A stretch of 64,000 bases of DNA, taken from NCBI GenBank assembly GCA_907163375.1, contig CAJQUW010008638.1, forward strand, positions 62,001-126,000, given 5' to 3'. The position numbers were made by a program, and so were the translations under genes. Under the pieces are notes generated by a model. It was given only the letters and a program-made list of their open reading frames with translations. It did not search any database and was not told the origin of the DNA. This DNA comes from Prostheceraeus crozeri. Its lineage: Eukaryota; Platyhelminthes; Polycladida; Euryleptidae. Within the stretch, counting starts at the first letter, position 1; the number at the start of each line of letters is the position of its first letter. This document shows, one piece after another, positions 35,447 to 47,462 of the stretch.

Positions 35447-35500
35447 TGGCACAGTGGTTTAAGTGTCTGCCTGTGGTCTGGATGGCCCAGGTTCGACTCC
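35447..35500 (+). promoter_or_regulatory. tRNA-like Pol III promoter in LINE 5' leader
   Basis: Box A (TGGCACAGTGG, 35447-35457) and a perfect box B (GGTTCGACTCC, 35490-35500) stand 32 bp apart, normal for a tRNA gene. The arms fold only partly like a tRNA, and the acceptor stem is weak, so it is tRNA-derived rather than a tRNA gene. It lies within the first 60 bases of the inferred LINE. Confidence 0.7.
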
Positions 35501-35530
35501 TTGCGCAGTCAACGTTATTAATAAATTTCC

Positions 35531-35576
35531 GGCCGGGTGTTTGGCAAGCACCTGTAATCCAGCTACTTGGAGGTCG
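35531..35576 (+). repeat. 7SL (SRP) RNA-like segment, copy 1
   Basis: GGCCGGGTGTTTGGCAAGC, then CCTGTAATCCAGCTACTTGG and AGGTCG, follows the 5' Alu-domain fold of metazoan 7SL RNA. It has GCCGGG, a GTGGC-like loop, a CCTGTAATCC loop, AGCTAC and a closing GGAGG. The similarity was judged from memory of the 7SL consensus. Only the first ~46-50 nucleotides of the RNA are represented. Confidence 0.6.
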
Positions 35577-35633
35577 ATAACAGTGGATAAAGATATCTAA
35601 TAACTATATTCTAATATCATCTATATCCTTACA

Positions 35634-35683
35634 GCCGACCGGGTGTGTGGCAAACACCTGTAATCCAGCTACGTGGAGGTCGC
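35634..35683 (+). repeat. 7SL (SRP) RNA-like segment, copy 2
   Basis: This second copy starts 103 bp after the first: GCCGACCGGGTGTGTGGC, then AACACCTGTAATCCAGCTAC and GTGGAGGTCGC. The two copies differ at a handful of positions, while the ~57 bp between them is unrelated AT-rich sequence. CGACC and GGTCG at its ends can pair. The LINE start codon follows 134 bp downstream. Confidence 0.6.
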
Positions 35684-35816
35684 AAGTGGAAAGTGTAATT
35701 GGCTGATTATTAACCAGACTGCAGACGCTCGAATCACAATAAGTGCCAGCTCGGGAAGGAGAAGCGGTTTCTTCCTTAATCTCGTCCTTGCCCAGCACCC
35801 ATAGGTTACACAAAAT

Positions 35817-38800
35817 ATGGAGAATTCAAATAATACAAATTCCATACCGGAACAGGCGTCGCCCGGGTTACCAAGGCCTGCGTTGAATGTTGGGGAACCA
35901 GGATGTTCAAGCAGAAGGGCTACTGGAACGCATGATCACCAGCAACGTCATAGAAGGAAGTGGACACATGCCGATAATGACACCGTAATTGTGTGTTACT
36001 ATATGAGTCGACCAAATGAGAGAGGATATCGGAAACGTATGTACGCAATTTGGAAACAGCAATACCCGCAATCGACAATATCCGAGCAAGGATTGCTTAA
36101 CCAGAAACGGTCTATCATGAAGAACAACTTGTTAACAAATATCGAGATACAAAGAATTGCTGGTCGAGTGAATGGAACAACTACAACTATTGAAGATGAC
36201 AGGACAATCGATAATTCAGCTAGTAACGAATCAATACTTGAACTTGCGACAAACCAGACAACTATTGAAACACTTACCGACGAAGAAGAGAGCCTCAAAA
36301 ATAAGATGACGCAATATATGACAACTTATATGAACACAGACAATAGATCCGACATCAAGAAGATACGTATCAATAAGAATACAATCAAGGTGATTGAGAA
36401 AATCAATAAAGTGATAGAACACATACCTACACAAAACATAACGGAGATCAATGCGCTGATTTATTCAGCAGCAAAAGTTACGCAAGAAATTGTTACAGAT
36501 AATGCAAGAACTATACGCATACAACCCTGGAAACAAAGATTGTTGAATAAAATAAATACTCTCAGGAAAGAAACAAATCAAATTAAGTCAGCTATGGACA
36601 ATAACGGAAGACTACCACACCACTTGGTAAGAAAATATGACATGAATAACAGATTCATTGAAGAAGCATATGAAGATGCCAAACAAAGGTTAATTGCGAT
36701 CAGTCATCGATTAAAAAGATACGAAGAAAGAAATGAACAAGTCCGAATAAACAGGTTATTTCGAGAAAATCCGAAGAAAGTATACTCACAGATAAGAGGC
36801 AGAGATAAATCAGATATAAGTGTAATCGAAAATGCGGATGGAATAATGGATTATTGGAAAGACATATGGGAAAATGAAGGACAATATAATACCGAGGCTG
36901 AATGGCTAAAATTAATGGAAAGAAAATACGAAAGTCTCGCTTATCAAGATGACGTAGAGATAACAGAGGAAGATACAAAATTCAAACTTGCAAGTATGGG
37001 AAATTGGAAAGCAGCAGGCCCTGATAAAATACAAGTGTTCTGGATTAAGAAACTGAATAAGTTACATGAAAGACTTGCCAAGTACTACACTGAGTTCCTG
37101 CGGAATCCAAGTATGATTCCAAAATGGATGGTCAATGGTAGAACAGTACTTATAAAGAAAGACGAAGATAAACCTCCAACTCCAGACAATTTCCGGCCAA
37201 TAACATGTCTCCCAACCCTATGGAAATTGTTCACTGGAGTAATAACAAAAAAGATAAACCAACATGTAAAATCACAGAAGATAATACACAGCGAACAAAA
37301 GGGCTGTCGTCCACACTGCAGAGGCACAAAAGAACAACTTGCCATAGACAGAACAATCACCGATGAAAGTAAAAAACGGAAGAAGAACTTGTCAATGGCA
37401 TGGATCGATTATCGCAAGGCTTTCGATTCCATTCCACATTCATGGATCATGAAATGCCTTGACATGTACAAAATCAATAAGTCCATACAAAAAGTGATAA
37501 TAACATCAATGAAACATTGGGAGACGAACATTACACATGGTAAGCAAGTTATTGGAACAATAAAGATCAAAAGAGGAATCTTCCAAGGAGACTCACTCTC
37601 ACCACTGTTGTTCTGCCTTGCAATAAACCCACTGAGTGAGATCTTACATGGAATAGATAAATCGTACGCACTTACAAGAGGAAGAAAAATCAATCATCTG
37701 CTATACATGGACGATTTAAAACTATACGGGAAAACCGAAAACGACATCAACTGCCTCATCAACTCGGTTTAAGATATACAGCGATGATATTAACATGAAG
37801 TTTTGAGTCGGAGTCGAAAAATGTGCGCGACTTATAATCCATCGAGGGAGAGTAATTGAAACAGACGGATTTCAAGCTGAAGGAGCACTAATAAGGGATG
37901 TGACCCAAGATGGATATAAATACTTGGGAATTCCTCAGAGAGAAACCATACTTGATGATGCGGCAAAAGCAAGGGCAACAAAAGAATACAAGAGGAGATT
38001 AAAGAAACTGCTGAAATCGAAGTTGTACGCCAAGAATATGACTGAGGCTATAAATGCATATGCAGTACCCGTAATCAGCTACACTGGAGGAGTGGTGAAA
38101 TGGACAGTGCAAGAACTAAGTGAACTCAACCGAAAGACACGTAAGATACTAAACATCTACGGTGCACTACATCCAAGAGCCGATATCGACCGTCTCTACC
38201 TACCGCGGGATCGGGGAGGTAGGGGGTTCAAAGATCTGCAGGAAGTCATAGAACAAGAAGACAGAAGCCTAACAGAATATGTACAAAACAGAAACGATGA
38301 CCCACTGCTGGCAGTGGTTAAATCGGGCAATTTGTACAGGCAGCGACAAGATACCTTAGAAGATTGGAAGATGAAAGTTGTAGAAGATCGATACCATAAA
38401 TGGAAAGATAAGATAATGCACGGACAATACACAAGACAAAATGCTGGAAATAACATCTAGGCAGGCTTGTTACGGTTGGTTGAAATCAGTCAATTTGAAA
38501 ATTACCACAGAAGCGTTACTAACGGCAGCTCAAGACCAAGCCGTCAATACGAAAGCACATGCAACATACATCCTGAAAACCAGCAATGATGCAAAGTGCA
38601 GAATGTGTAAGTCAGCAGATGAGACAGTGTCCCATATACTCACAGGATGCTCAAAACTGGCATCAAAAGAGTACCTCAATCGCCACAATGAAGTTGCCAG
38701 AATGATCCATAGAGATCTCTGTCTACAGTATGACATCAGCGCATCGACAGAGCCATGGAAACATATGCCGATGCCAGTAGTTGAAACAGACATGGTGAAG

Positions 38801-39174
38801 ATCTTATGGACTTCGAAATAAGAACCGACAAGAACATTTCAGCAAGGAGGCCCGATATAGTGATAGTGGACAAAGAAGAGAAGATGGGATACATAATCGA
38901 TATCGCCGTTCCCGAGGATAGAAACATATGCAATAAAGAGCGAGAGAAAATAGCAAAGTACCAAGACCTGAAAATAGAAGTACAGAAGCTGTGGAAGATT
39001 AAAGCAAAAGTGATACCAGTAGTAGTGGGATCCTTGGGAGCCCATACTGACAACCTAAAGAAGTACCTCAAAGAGATTCCCGGTCGACACCAAGTACCTC
39101 AATTACTTAAGGCTGCCCTGCTCGGTAGTGCCTACATCCTTAGACGCACTCTGGATCTCCCTGAGTCCTGGTAG
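35817..39174 (+). pseudogene. R4/Dong-type LINE ORF (RT + REL endonuclease)
   Basis: One protein, broken into frames 35817-37772, 37900-38460, 38441-38821 and 38806-39174. It has an N-terminal Myb/SANT-like segment (RKWTHADNDTVIVCYYMS) and a basic helical region. The RT domain contains FRPITCLPTLWKL, MAWIDYRKAFDSIPHSW and GIFQGDSLSPLLF, with the catalytic YMDD at residues 630-633. After a one-base frameshift and a TGA (~37772-37830) the thumb resumes (GYKYLGI). A CCHC knuckle (CRMCKSADETVSHILTGC) and a PD-D/E-K restriction-like endonuclease (RPDIVIVD, IIDIAVPED, KYQDLKIE) follow. Further frameshifts lie near 38445 and 38815. Single-ORF layout with a C-terminal REL domain defines the R2/R4/Hero group. 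The R4/Dong assignment rests on the domain order and the TAA target. Confidence 0.85.
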
Positions 39175-39243
39175 GATTCCGAGGTCCTGAGTTACAACCG
39201 ACCATTGTGTGGTCGTGATCAAAAAAAAAAAAAAATAAGCGTA

Positions 39244-41896
39244 TATTTTCTGGAAGGCCTCAATATTGATAATCGTGAGGCAATAACATCATGAATGAAA
39301 GTCAAATTTGTTACAAAGTTATAGAAAAGAAAACTTAACAAAAGTAATGAAAATAAACATGGAAACACGATGCGATAATGTCACTGGGTAAATCCACAGT
39401 TGAACAGGCGAATCATCACCGGAAAAAATGAGTTACTCCTCATAACGGAGCTACAATACGGAGCTATCAATTTTCCCGAGTAAGGTAGCCGTTTCGGAAT
39501 GAGCTGCTGAAGTGGATTGTGATGCGACGGTAGTCAAGCGGAATGAAATTTGGGCACACGCAGCTGCTGGATCCGCAAATAATTTTGTGGCATCTTCGTT
39601 GTATTTGCTCTAAGATGTTGCCTTGTGTAGCACTCAACTGAACAAATAGCGGAGCAGAAAATTCTAGGAGACTTCGTATGTAACTATGTAAATGATCACT
39701 AACTCCGGAACCGAAAGGAAAGGCTTCAATTGCCTTAACGCATACATTCTGCACGCTGCTCTCTTGGCTACATGAAGCGACATGAGCATTCCACTTGTAT
39801 AACTGCTCAAAATGAACACCGAGGATTCTTAAAGTATCGACAGCAGGCACGGTAGGTATTGCAGGTACAGAATAATCGAAAGAGTTGACGCGGCTACTAA
39901 TAATGAACATTTGTTTGCATTTCTCTTGTTTGATAACCATACTATTTTCAGCTGTCCATCTTTTACTTTTGAGAATGCCGAAATCACAGGACTGTTTGAA
40001 GAGTGTCTATCAACTCCGCCAGCGATGATGATATCATCTGCATATTTCAGCAGTAAAGCATTAGAGAAATCAGTTTGATTCAGATCGGCAATGAAGTAGC
40101 CAAATATAAGAGGCCCAATGCTGGATCCCTGTGCAACACCACTAGATACTTTGATGTAATCACTGAACGTCTTGCGCCATCTGACTCTCTGAAATCTTGA
40201 TGAAAGATAGTTCTTCATGAATTTGATTATGAATGGATCAAACTCATCACGAACCATCTTAGCAAGTAGAAGTCTGTGGGAAACTTTATCAAAACCTTTT
40301 GCAAGGTCAACAGTAACAATGTGACACGCACTGATGCTTCTGTCCTGCAGTCTTTCCGTAATGAAATTGTCCAACATCAGCAGAGCACATGTTGATGAGC
40401 ATCCTTTCCTGTATCCAAATTGAGCATCGTCGAATTTGTTCACGAAAGATGGGCGATAACTTTGATTAACTCCTTTTCAAATAGTCTTTCAAGAAGAGGA
40501 AGTAGTGAGATTGGTCGGATGTTCGACAAATCAGCCGGTGAAGTTTTTGGCAGCGGCACAATATCGGCGTTTTTCCAATGCTGGGGCAAATTTGCGGTGA
40601 GCAGACACATGTTGAAAATAATTTTAACAGGTTCACAGAGATAATTAGAAAGTTTCGATAGGAAAATACTTGGTATTTGATCGGAACCACAGGCTGAACG
40701 AGGATTGACACGACACAGTAAATTATGAACATGTTCGGTTGTAAACAAGAAAGGAGCACTAGCCGATAAATTTGAAAGATGTCATATCAGGAGCATCATC
40801 TAGTTGATGCTGACTCAGCTGATTATTTAAATATTGAAGGGTATCATACAGAGGTTGATCAGGAGAACATTGGGACAACCAATCACTTTTCACATTAGCA
40901 TTCGTGACAGTCTTGAAAATATCCAAATTGATCTCGATGACGACATAGATTTAGCCCATTGTTTCTTTGACACAAAAATTGCTTGTCTGACTTTGAATTG
41001 GTAGTGTTTGTAGAGAGTCCAGTCCTTATTGCGGTAGGCAATGTAACGCTTATTGATAAGCACTTTAATGACACCACTGATCCAAGGCTTATCAGAGCTT
41101 GATACTTTTATTGAATTACATGGAATGAGATCCATCACAGAGTACAATGTTTTATAGAAGAAATCACAGGCTTTGTCCAGCGACTCACTCAACATATGGG
41201 AATTCCAATCAATACTTGCCAAATGCCATCGAAGCTTTCTGCAAGTGCGACTCGCGGAGATCCATGATATCTACATATACTGGAGTCTGCGTAATTGAAC
41301 TCTTTGCTTTCAGGAACAAAACGTTGTGGTCTCCTGCACCCAACGGCGGGTAAGTAACTGTATCACAATAATGAGGGGTTAATGATTCTGGGATGAGGAT
41401 AAGATCCAACTTAGCATTGAAACGGGTAGAACAATTGACAACATTTTGAAGGCCAAAATTATGCTCAAAACATGAATGATCAATCAAATTGAAATCACCA
41501 CAGATGATAACGTGATATCCTGGATAATGTGTAAGTAAGTCATCAATAACAGATGTAACGTAAGTGCACTGACTTTGCACTTCCCGACGAGATAGCGTGT
41601 TACCATGCGGAAAATAAACAGTTGTGAGAAGGCATTTGAAATGTCGTTGTGAAATTCTTATAACCAGGAATTCAACTTCAGAATGAGTAGATGAATTGAA
41701 GAGCAGCGTAACATGAATAGGAGGTTTTAACCCAGCAGCACACTCCTCCACCCTTCTTTCCACTATTACGATCTGCTCTGTATATATCGTATCCACATAG
41801 TAATACGGTATGATCCAGGATAGTGTTATTCATACCAAGTCTCTGTAACAGACACAATGTCAGGGGAATGAGAGGTAGCAAGAATTTGAATTTCAT
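39244..41896 (-). pseudogene. CR1-like LINE, ORF2 and 3' region, broken
   Basis: On the minus strand, ORF2 pieces appear in the expected order. The N-terminal endonuclease (41678-41896) has GYDIYRADRNSGKKGGGV. The rest of the APE endonuclease (41209-41796) has CGDFNLIDHS and ends LGAGDHNV. A linker (40890-41222; SSDKPWISGVIKVLI), RT fingers (40440-40748) and the RT palm (39829-40443; VDLAKGFDKVSH, GVAQGSSIGPLIF, KYADD) follow, then the C-terminal tail (39467-39940). At least five frame changes make it dead. About 220 bp of 3' untranslated sequence reaches 39244, where the R4/Dong-type LINE abuts. It differs from the 17.6-kb LINE and belongs to another family of the same superfamily. Confidence 0.87.
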
Positions 41897-41952
41897 CCAT
41901 CTTGTTGAGCACAGACCTTGAATTAAAGTAACATATAGAAGGAACAGGTAAG

Positions 41953-42718
41953 TTATTTGGTCATGCTGAAGTGATCACCTTTGTGAACAATTTCACCTCT
42001 ACGAATGACAACATTCTCACCATCAGCTCTCCTTCTCTGTAGCTCGCCTCGCAGTTGCTTGTTCTCCATCAATTTGGATTTCGTCAAATCCGGTCGAATA
42101 TAAACTTTTCGATAGGAGTTTGATCTGGCAAGACGTTTGGAATTTTTCAAACAATGAATTTTATCATCGTAGGATTGAAAAAAGACACGTATAGGTCGTG
42201 GTTTGCTGAGTCCGGCATGCTTACCAATTCTTCGGTGTGTTATTACACAATGTGTCAACATCAGTTTCTTTGAGAACATCTTTCACAACCTTGTCATCAT
42301 CTCCATACTCATCATCGGAATTGGTAGATTCATTCACTCCAAAGATCAAAAGATTAAATTTCTTTTCCTGTCGCTGTTGATGCTCATTTATGGCATCAGT
42401 TACGACTTTACCGATATTAGAAGTTAGATTCATATTGACTTGATCCCTCAAAGTTTTCAGTTCCATTTCGATACTTGCAAAGCGATTGAAGATATCACAG
42501 ATATCTATGGTCCGACATCTATTGCAGAAATATGACAAATTATCAATAGATGACATTGCTTTGCTGATTGACGCAGGCAAATTGCAACATTCCTTTTTCA
42601 TATGAAAAGCAGTTTTGCAAACTCTGCACTGAATACGGTCGTTGTCAATAATAGAAACACACGTTCCACACAATAAAGGGGCTTGAGGTACTCCACTATC
42701 TTTGCGTGAACCAACCAT
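41953..42718 (-). pseudogene. CR1-like LINE ORF1 with PHD finger, frameshifted
   Basis: ORF1 starts at 42718 with a zinc-binding PHD finger. Its C4HC3 pattern is CGTC..., then CRVC, H-x-x-K-x-x-C-C and CNRC, over residues ~17-68. A coiled coil follows (MELKTLRDQVNMNL), and then the start of a nucleic-acid-binding domain (KFNLLIFGVNES). A frameshift near 42240 separates the second part (41953-42279), which has KPRPIRVFFQS, KVYIRPDLTKS and VIRRGEIVHKGD, the usual C-terminal half of this ORF1 type. PHD-finger ORF1 proteins are known in CR1-like LINEs. ORF2 begins ~60 bp downstream. Confidence 0.8.
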
Positions 42719-42719
42719 C

Positions 42720-45680
42720 GCTGAAACTGAACACTATTCGCTATTATGTGATGAGAAAGTGAAAATCTCCCAAAATCCCGTTCGGAAGCGTCCAATTTTG
42801 AATTTAGATGACACCAAGCGAATCAGCAGGCAAAGATGAACAATTTGATATCAAAATCAAGTAATTTAGACACTATTGACCATCAGAAATAGACGAAATA
42901 AGCAATTTGTCGAGACGATCACCAGAGACACAACCGCACTGTTTGACTGTTTGTTTGTTTGAGTATATAGTGATCTTACAAATAGACAATTTTTTTATGT
43001 AATATTTCAGAGAAGCTGTTTCATTGAATGAAATATACCCTAACCCCACTATTAAAAAAACATCAATCTGTACACAACTGAGGTTATAAAAAATGTTCCA
43101 AACTGCCAGTTGATCAAAATGATCCGTCCCCGACTTCAAGTTGGGTCAAATGATTCTTCAGGTGATCAAATTGATCACCCTTTGCATCTAAAGCGTGGGC
43201 CAAAAATCTCGTATCTTAATCAGTGGCGTCGTGTGCTCCCAGTAGGCCTCGCAGGTACGGAGAAGACGCCACATGATCTTAATAAGGGTTAAGTTGTAGG
43301 CCATAGCTTTCAGAAAGTGTTATTCTTAGGCCTACTTCTAATGGTGGACAACCGAAAAAAATTGGTTAAATTTGAGAGCCGAGTACAGAAAAATGTAGAG
43401 AGTACCGGTAGGCCCACGTTGGATCATTGTCTGCAAAAAAAACCCAGTAGGCCAATATTGTTAGGACTCACGAGTATACTCAAGTACCTACTCGTGAGTC
43501 CTACCAATATGTCTCGTTAGTATTTGTTTGCAGACACTTAATTAAGCAGCTAAATAGAAAGTGTTCTACATGGCCTAGTTATAGTGTATTTATCCTTCAG
43601 CAGTTACTGTTGAGCTTTGTTATAGAGTTTCTAAGAATTCTAGAGAATTTGACGTCATTGTCATCAGCCGCGTATTGTATTATTAATTACTATTGTTCGG
43701 GTGTAGACATTTGCTGTCTTATGTGGTCGTATGCATGACCATCCTTAGGCAAATTACGAACATCTGCTAACCACATCAAAGTCGACTTTGTCAATATAAT
43801 TATGTAATTGCACTGATCAAGGTTCACGATCTGCTACAGAATCCTAAGTATCTGGATGATTAAGCTGTATTAAGTGCACTATTTCATCGCTAGCTCACGA
43901 ATTGTACACTTGAATTTTCATCTTATCTAAAATAACTGTTGCCATAGAAACCTGTACATAAATTGATTCCCTAATTTCTCAAGTATCATCTAAAAGTGTA
44001 TTATGAGATCTAAACATTTGAAAGCACAGTCTGCGGAAGTTGCGCTGAAAATAATCCTTCAATTATCACCATCACTCTTCAAAATCGCTGCTAAAATGAA
44101 TTATAGAATCAATGCATAATTGCAGTCTTCGAAGTTTTCTAGCGAAAAGTTCTGTAACATTGATCAATATCCTCTACATTTCTATTTCGCCATTATGAAC
44201 TGAACTTATCCATAAAATAGTAGATTTAAAAACTCGAAGTTGAAGATAAGAACACAACTGATATTCATATAATTGCTTTGGACAAAATGACAACAAAAGC
44301 ATTTACATCACGCAGTTTGAACATGAATGTCAAAACTACATAAAATCTTGAGAACTTGACATTACAAAAACTTTGATGACTCCTTTAGTGGCTTATTCAA
44401 GATCTTCGATTATTACAATACATACATAAAACGTAGAATCTTAGAGTCACTCTAATTCACTTAATAACAAAATTTTCTGTTGACTTCCGTGAATAATTTG
44501 AGCAATTTCCTGGACAACAGATCCGCACATCGACAGCATGATCAAATTATAATAATTTCCAAATACACTTTCACAAATGTTAATTTACTGCTGAAATCTA
44601 TCTACAGAAACAATGTACAATCAAATGGCAGCAGCAAATTAATATTATACTTCAATTCCAATTTGAGTGAAAATCACTGATTATTTACCCTGACCAAGTT
44701 ATGTTACCGCATGGTAACATGCCGTCAAAAACACCTTAAAGAGCAAAACGATCTCTCTCAAATTAAAGTTCAATGTACAAGACCATGAAAAAATGAATAC
44801 TTTCTCTGGAGTTTCCTAACAGCTCTAAATCCACAATGGAAAGCACAGTTCCTCTTTAAGTCAGAACGAACTCATTTTCACAAGTGTGAGGAACAGTTGG
44901 TAATAGGCAATAAGTGGCACAGACAATGTGATGTATTATCTTAAATTACCACTTATTGATGCCAAATATGCGTACTCGGTAAAATTGAGGCAGCTTTGGA
45001 AGAATGCCCATAAAAACGAGTGTAGACAAATTGACCGCAAAGTGAGCCGGCTGATATTTTGTGTAGAAGGATGCAAGTATAAATCTGAAAGGTAAAAATT
45101 TTTGTGTTAGATATAAGCATATTCTAATATCATGTGTTAGAAAGACAGGATAACAATGCAATGCAACTCTTTGCATTCTATTCCAAATAAATCGGTAACT
45201 AAATGTAATTTGTCTAAGAAGCAATGAACGCCAAGTCCATGAAACTAAGGCGCAATTGCAGATCCACATTCTGATAGGCAAAAATTATTCCATTATACTT
45301 CTAATACTTCAAGTCAAAATCTATGATATCTAAATCATGATGTTACGTGGCATCATGCCACATGAGTTTTCATTTAGTTAAGCATAAATGTTTCTATGCA
45401 CAAAACTCATACTGGGTGCATAACGATTTCTCTAGACCATTTTCCCTCAGTAACTTTAACCAAATTGAATGTAATTACAGCTACAGTAATTATCATACTG
45501 AGGGCAGTAGGAATGGGCTCGGTGAACAGTATATTTACTAGTCAGCAAGCATTAGTCAGTCATGCAAATTTAGACGATGTGAGGAGTAACCGTTTAAACG
45601 TAAGTTAATTTATGAATAACTTTGAATTACGAATTATGAGACCTAATTCCTGACCTAACCCATTTTCTTCATACACTTAT
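42720..45680. other. Unassigned stretch after the CR1-like LINE
   Basis: Apart from the LINE leader (to about 42850), no gene is recognised. There are short perfect hairpins: GTGGCGTC/GACGCCAC at 43223-43272, the 22-bp-arm hairpin at 43455-43510, and ATGTTACC-gcat-GGTAACAT at 44701-44720. TAGGCC words are frequent at 43240-43450. Confidence 0.35.
43455..43510. repeat. Hairpin with 22-bp arms
   Basis: ATATTGTTAGGACTCACGAG-TA (43455-43476) is complementary to 43489-43510 with one mismatch, across a 12-bp spacer. There is no adjacent coding sequence and no target duplication was recognised. It could be a miniature element or a structured RNA segment. Confidence 0.75.
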
Positions 45681-45683
45681 ATC

Positions 45684-46680
45684 TTGATCAATTCGTTGAA
45701 CATCCAACAACAGCTTCTTCGTGAGTTCTACATTTATTTATCCGCCGCTTTCCTTTTTCTTTCGGTACGGTCATTTGTCACCGATTCGTTTAATTTTTTA
45801 TCCTCCTTACTGGCCTCTGTATCGAGCTGCTGCCATTCTCCACGACAAAATCAATTTTTTGTTACCTTAAATTGCTTAACTTTATTATTACAGATAGCTC
45901 GTATGTGCTCGTTAATTATTCTCTGAGATATAAGTGAGCGATCTTTCATATTTTCCATTATAAAATCCCTATTTATCGAGAACCCTCGCTCAACTGCAGA
46001 CTGGCCATGACTCAGAGAACAATGCGAGAAAAGCTCAATAATTCCGAATTTGACGGATTCTCTCGCAAACAAGGAATCAAGTAATCATCTAGTCGGTCGG
46101 ATTCAGACTAAGATACGAAATGGTTGACTGATTGTTTTTCAGTGAAATAAACTGAGCTTTTGCGCGATCAGCTTCCAATCCACACATCCATTTTCGTGAT
46201 ACCATCTCCTCCAACGCTAGATTCAGTAAGGTGAACTTCCGTTTCGCATCAGATGCCATTATCAGAGGATCAAGCCAGCAAGAGCATTCAACAACATTAT
46301 GCTGGGCATCGCTTCTGAACTTTTTTCAATATTTCTTGCAGTAAATCTCTACTTTCTGTTAAAAATGATTTCTGCTTCTCTGAAACGAGTGTCAGCGCAG
46401 ATCTAGCAGCAAAACCAATATCGATGTATTTTAAATCATTCAAATTTCCTGACCTCAAGGAAACATTTAATTGTTGGAGTGTGGATAGATGACGGGTAGC
46501 AGACGGTTCAACAAAAAGCCGTAAGAGAGAATATATCATGTTTTCGAATGCTTCGAATAAAAATGGCAAAATTGGCTTGTCACTCTGAAATTTTGTCAAA
46601 AACCTACAATTCATTGACTGCACTCACGAGAAAACGAAGTCTTGCTTTTAACAGAGGATCCTTCCATGTCTCCTTCATAT
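45684..46680 (-). pseudogene. hAT-like transposase, C-terminal half, broken
   Basis: On the minus strand, 46297-46680 (KDPLLKARLRFLVS, then FLTKFQSDKPILPFLFEAFE) aligns with residues ~430-480 of the intact 26-kb transposase. After frameshifts, 45851-46072 gives LSHGQSAVERGFSINRDFI, the hAT dimerisation block with the conserved glutamate. A short basic tail (TERKRKAADK) follows to about 45740. Stops and shifts make it inactive. It is a third, separately diverged member of the same zinc-finger/coiled-coil hAT group in this window. Confidence 0.75.
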
Positions 46681-46699
46681 GCTTGTAAGAATTTGACTC

Positions 46700-47462
46700 T
46701 GGTTATTTTTTAATACGTGTCACATGTTCGACATAGGCCTCCAAATTATTCCGAATTCCATTTTCCCTGACTTTTCCAGAGTCAACTTTCCCCCCGACTT
46801 TTCCAGACGTTATACACTCTGTCATAACAATGAAGCATTTCAATTTTTACGGGATATAGGCCAATATTAAGTAAATTGGAAGCTAACGTTAATTACCATA
46901 AAAATGTAGATTATTTTGTTCTCTTGTAGGCCTACTTCTTACTGAAAGTGTCCCTAAATAAAACATAGGGCCTATACTATTTTCTATGATTAACAAAATC
47001 AATAGCAACATCACTATGCAGCCCATTGTCATTTTTCATAATTCAGTCCTGCTTCTGTGAAAACAAGTTAAGAACAAATCTCATTTCATGAGCAATCCTT
47101 AAAAGAAATGAAAAAGGACGAAGTTATCGATTGCGTGATCACACAGTAATGGCCAAAAACCACCAGAAGGAAGATTGAACCGAATGGATAAAACAGGTAT
47201 ATTTTCTGTTGAAACCGCTACTTTATTAAATACTTGTAACTATGTTGAAATATGCTTTGATTAGGATGGAAAAATCAAGTACTGGTATGCGTCCTATCAG
47301 CTAGTTTTTGTTTCATTGAAATCGTACAATTGATTTTGGCCTTATAGCCATAACCGTTTCCAGACAAAAAGGAATAAAAGTAGTGCAACATTCAAAGTAG
47401 ATTATAGAGACGATGTATTTGACAGTGAAGATTCATCATGGCAAGAGACAGCTATCAAGCAA
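46700..47462. other. Unassigned stretch
   Basis: TTTCCCTGACTTTTCCAG and CCGACTTTTCCAGACG (46770-46812) look like subterminal repeats of the hAT relic next to it. Otherwise nothing is recognised. Confidence 0.35.

Larger units (their letters stand above)
35442..39233 (+). mobile_element. R4/Dong-type LINE with 5' leader and poly(A)
   Basis: A 3.8-kb, apparently full-length non-LTR retrotransposon. AATAAGCGTA occurs directly before it (35432-35441) and directly after its poly(A) tail (39234-39243). This is read as a 10-bp target-site duplication, although the first five bases are low complexity. The order is a tRNA-like module, two 7SL-like segments, a ~130-bp spacer, one long ORF (35817-39174), a short 3' untranslated region and A14. 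It sits at the end of a (TAA)8 array. A few frameshifts disable the ORF, so the insertion is fairly young but dead. It lies immediately beside the 3' end of the minus-strand CR1-like LINE. Confidence 0.8.

Noticed and set aside
35442-35512. A functional tRNA gene before the LINE
   Set aside because: Box B is perfect, but the acceptor stem does not pair well and the sequence lies inside the inferred target duplications of the LINE.
35531-35683. Primate Alu contamination
   Set aside because: Only the first ~50 nt of the 7SL-like fold are present, with different bases and AT-rich spacers, and the flanks are an invertebrate-type LINE. Alu dimers would show the full left and right monomers.
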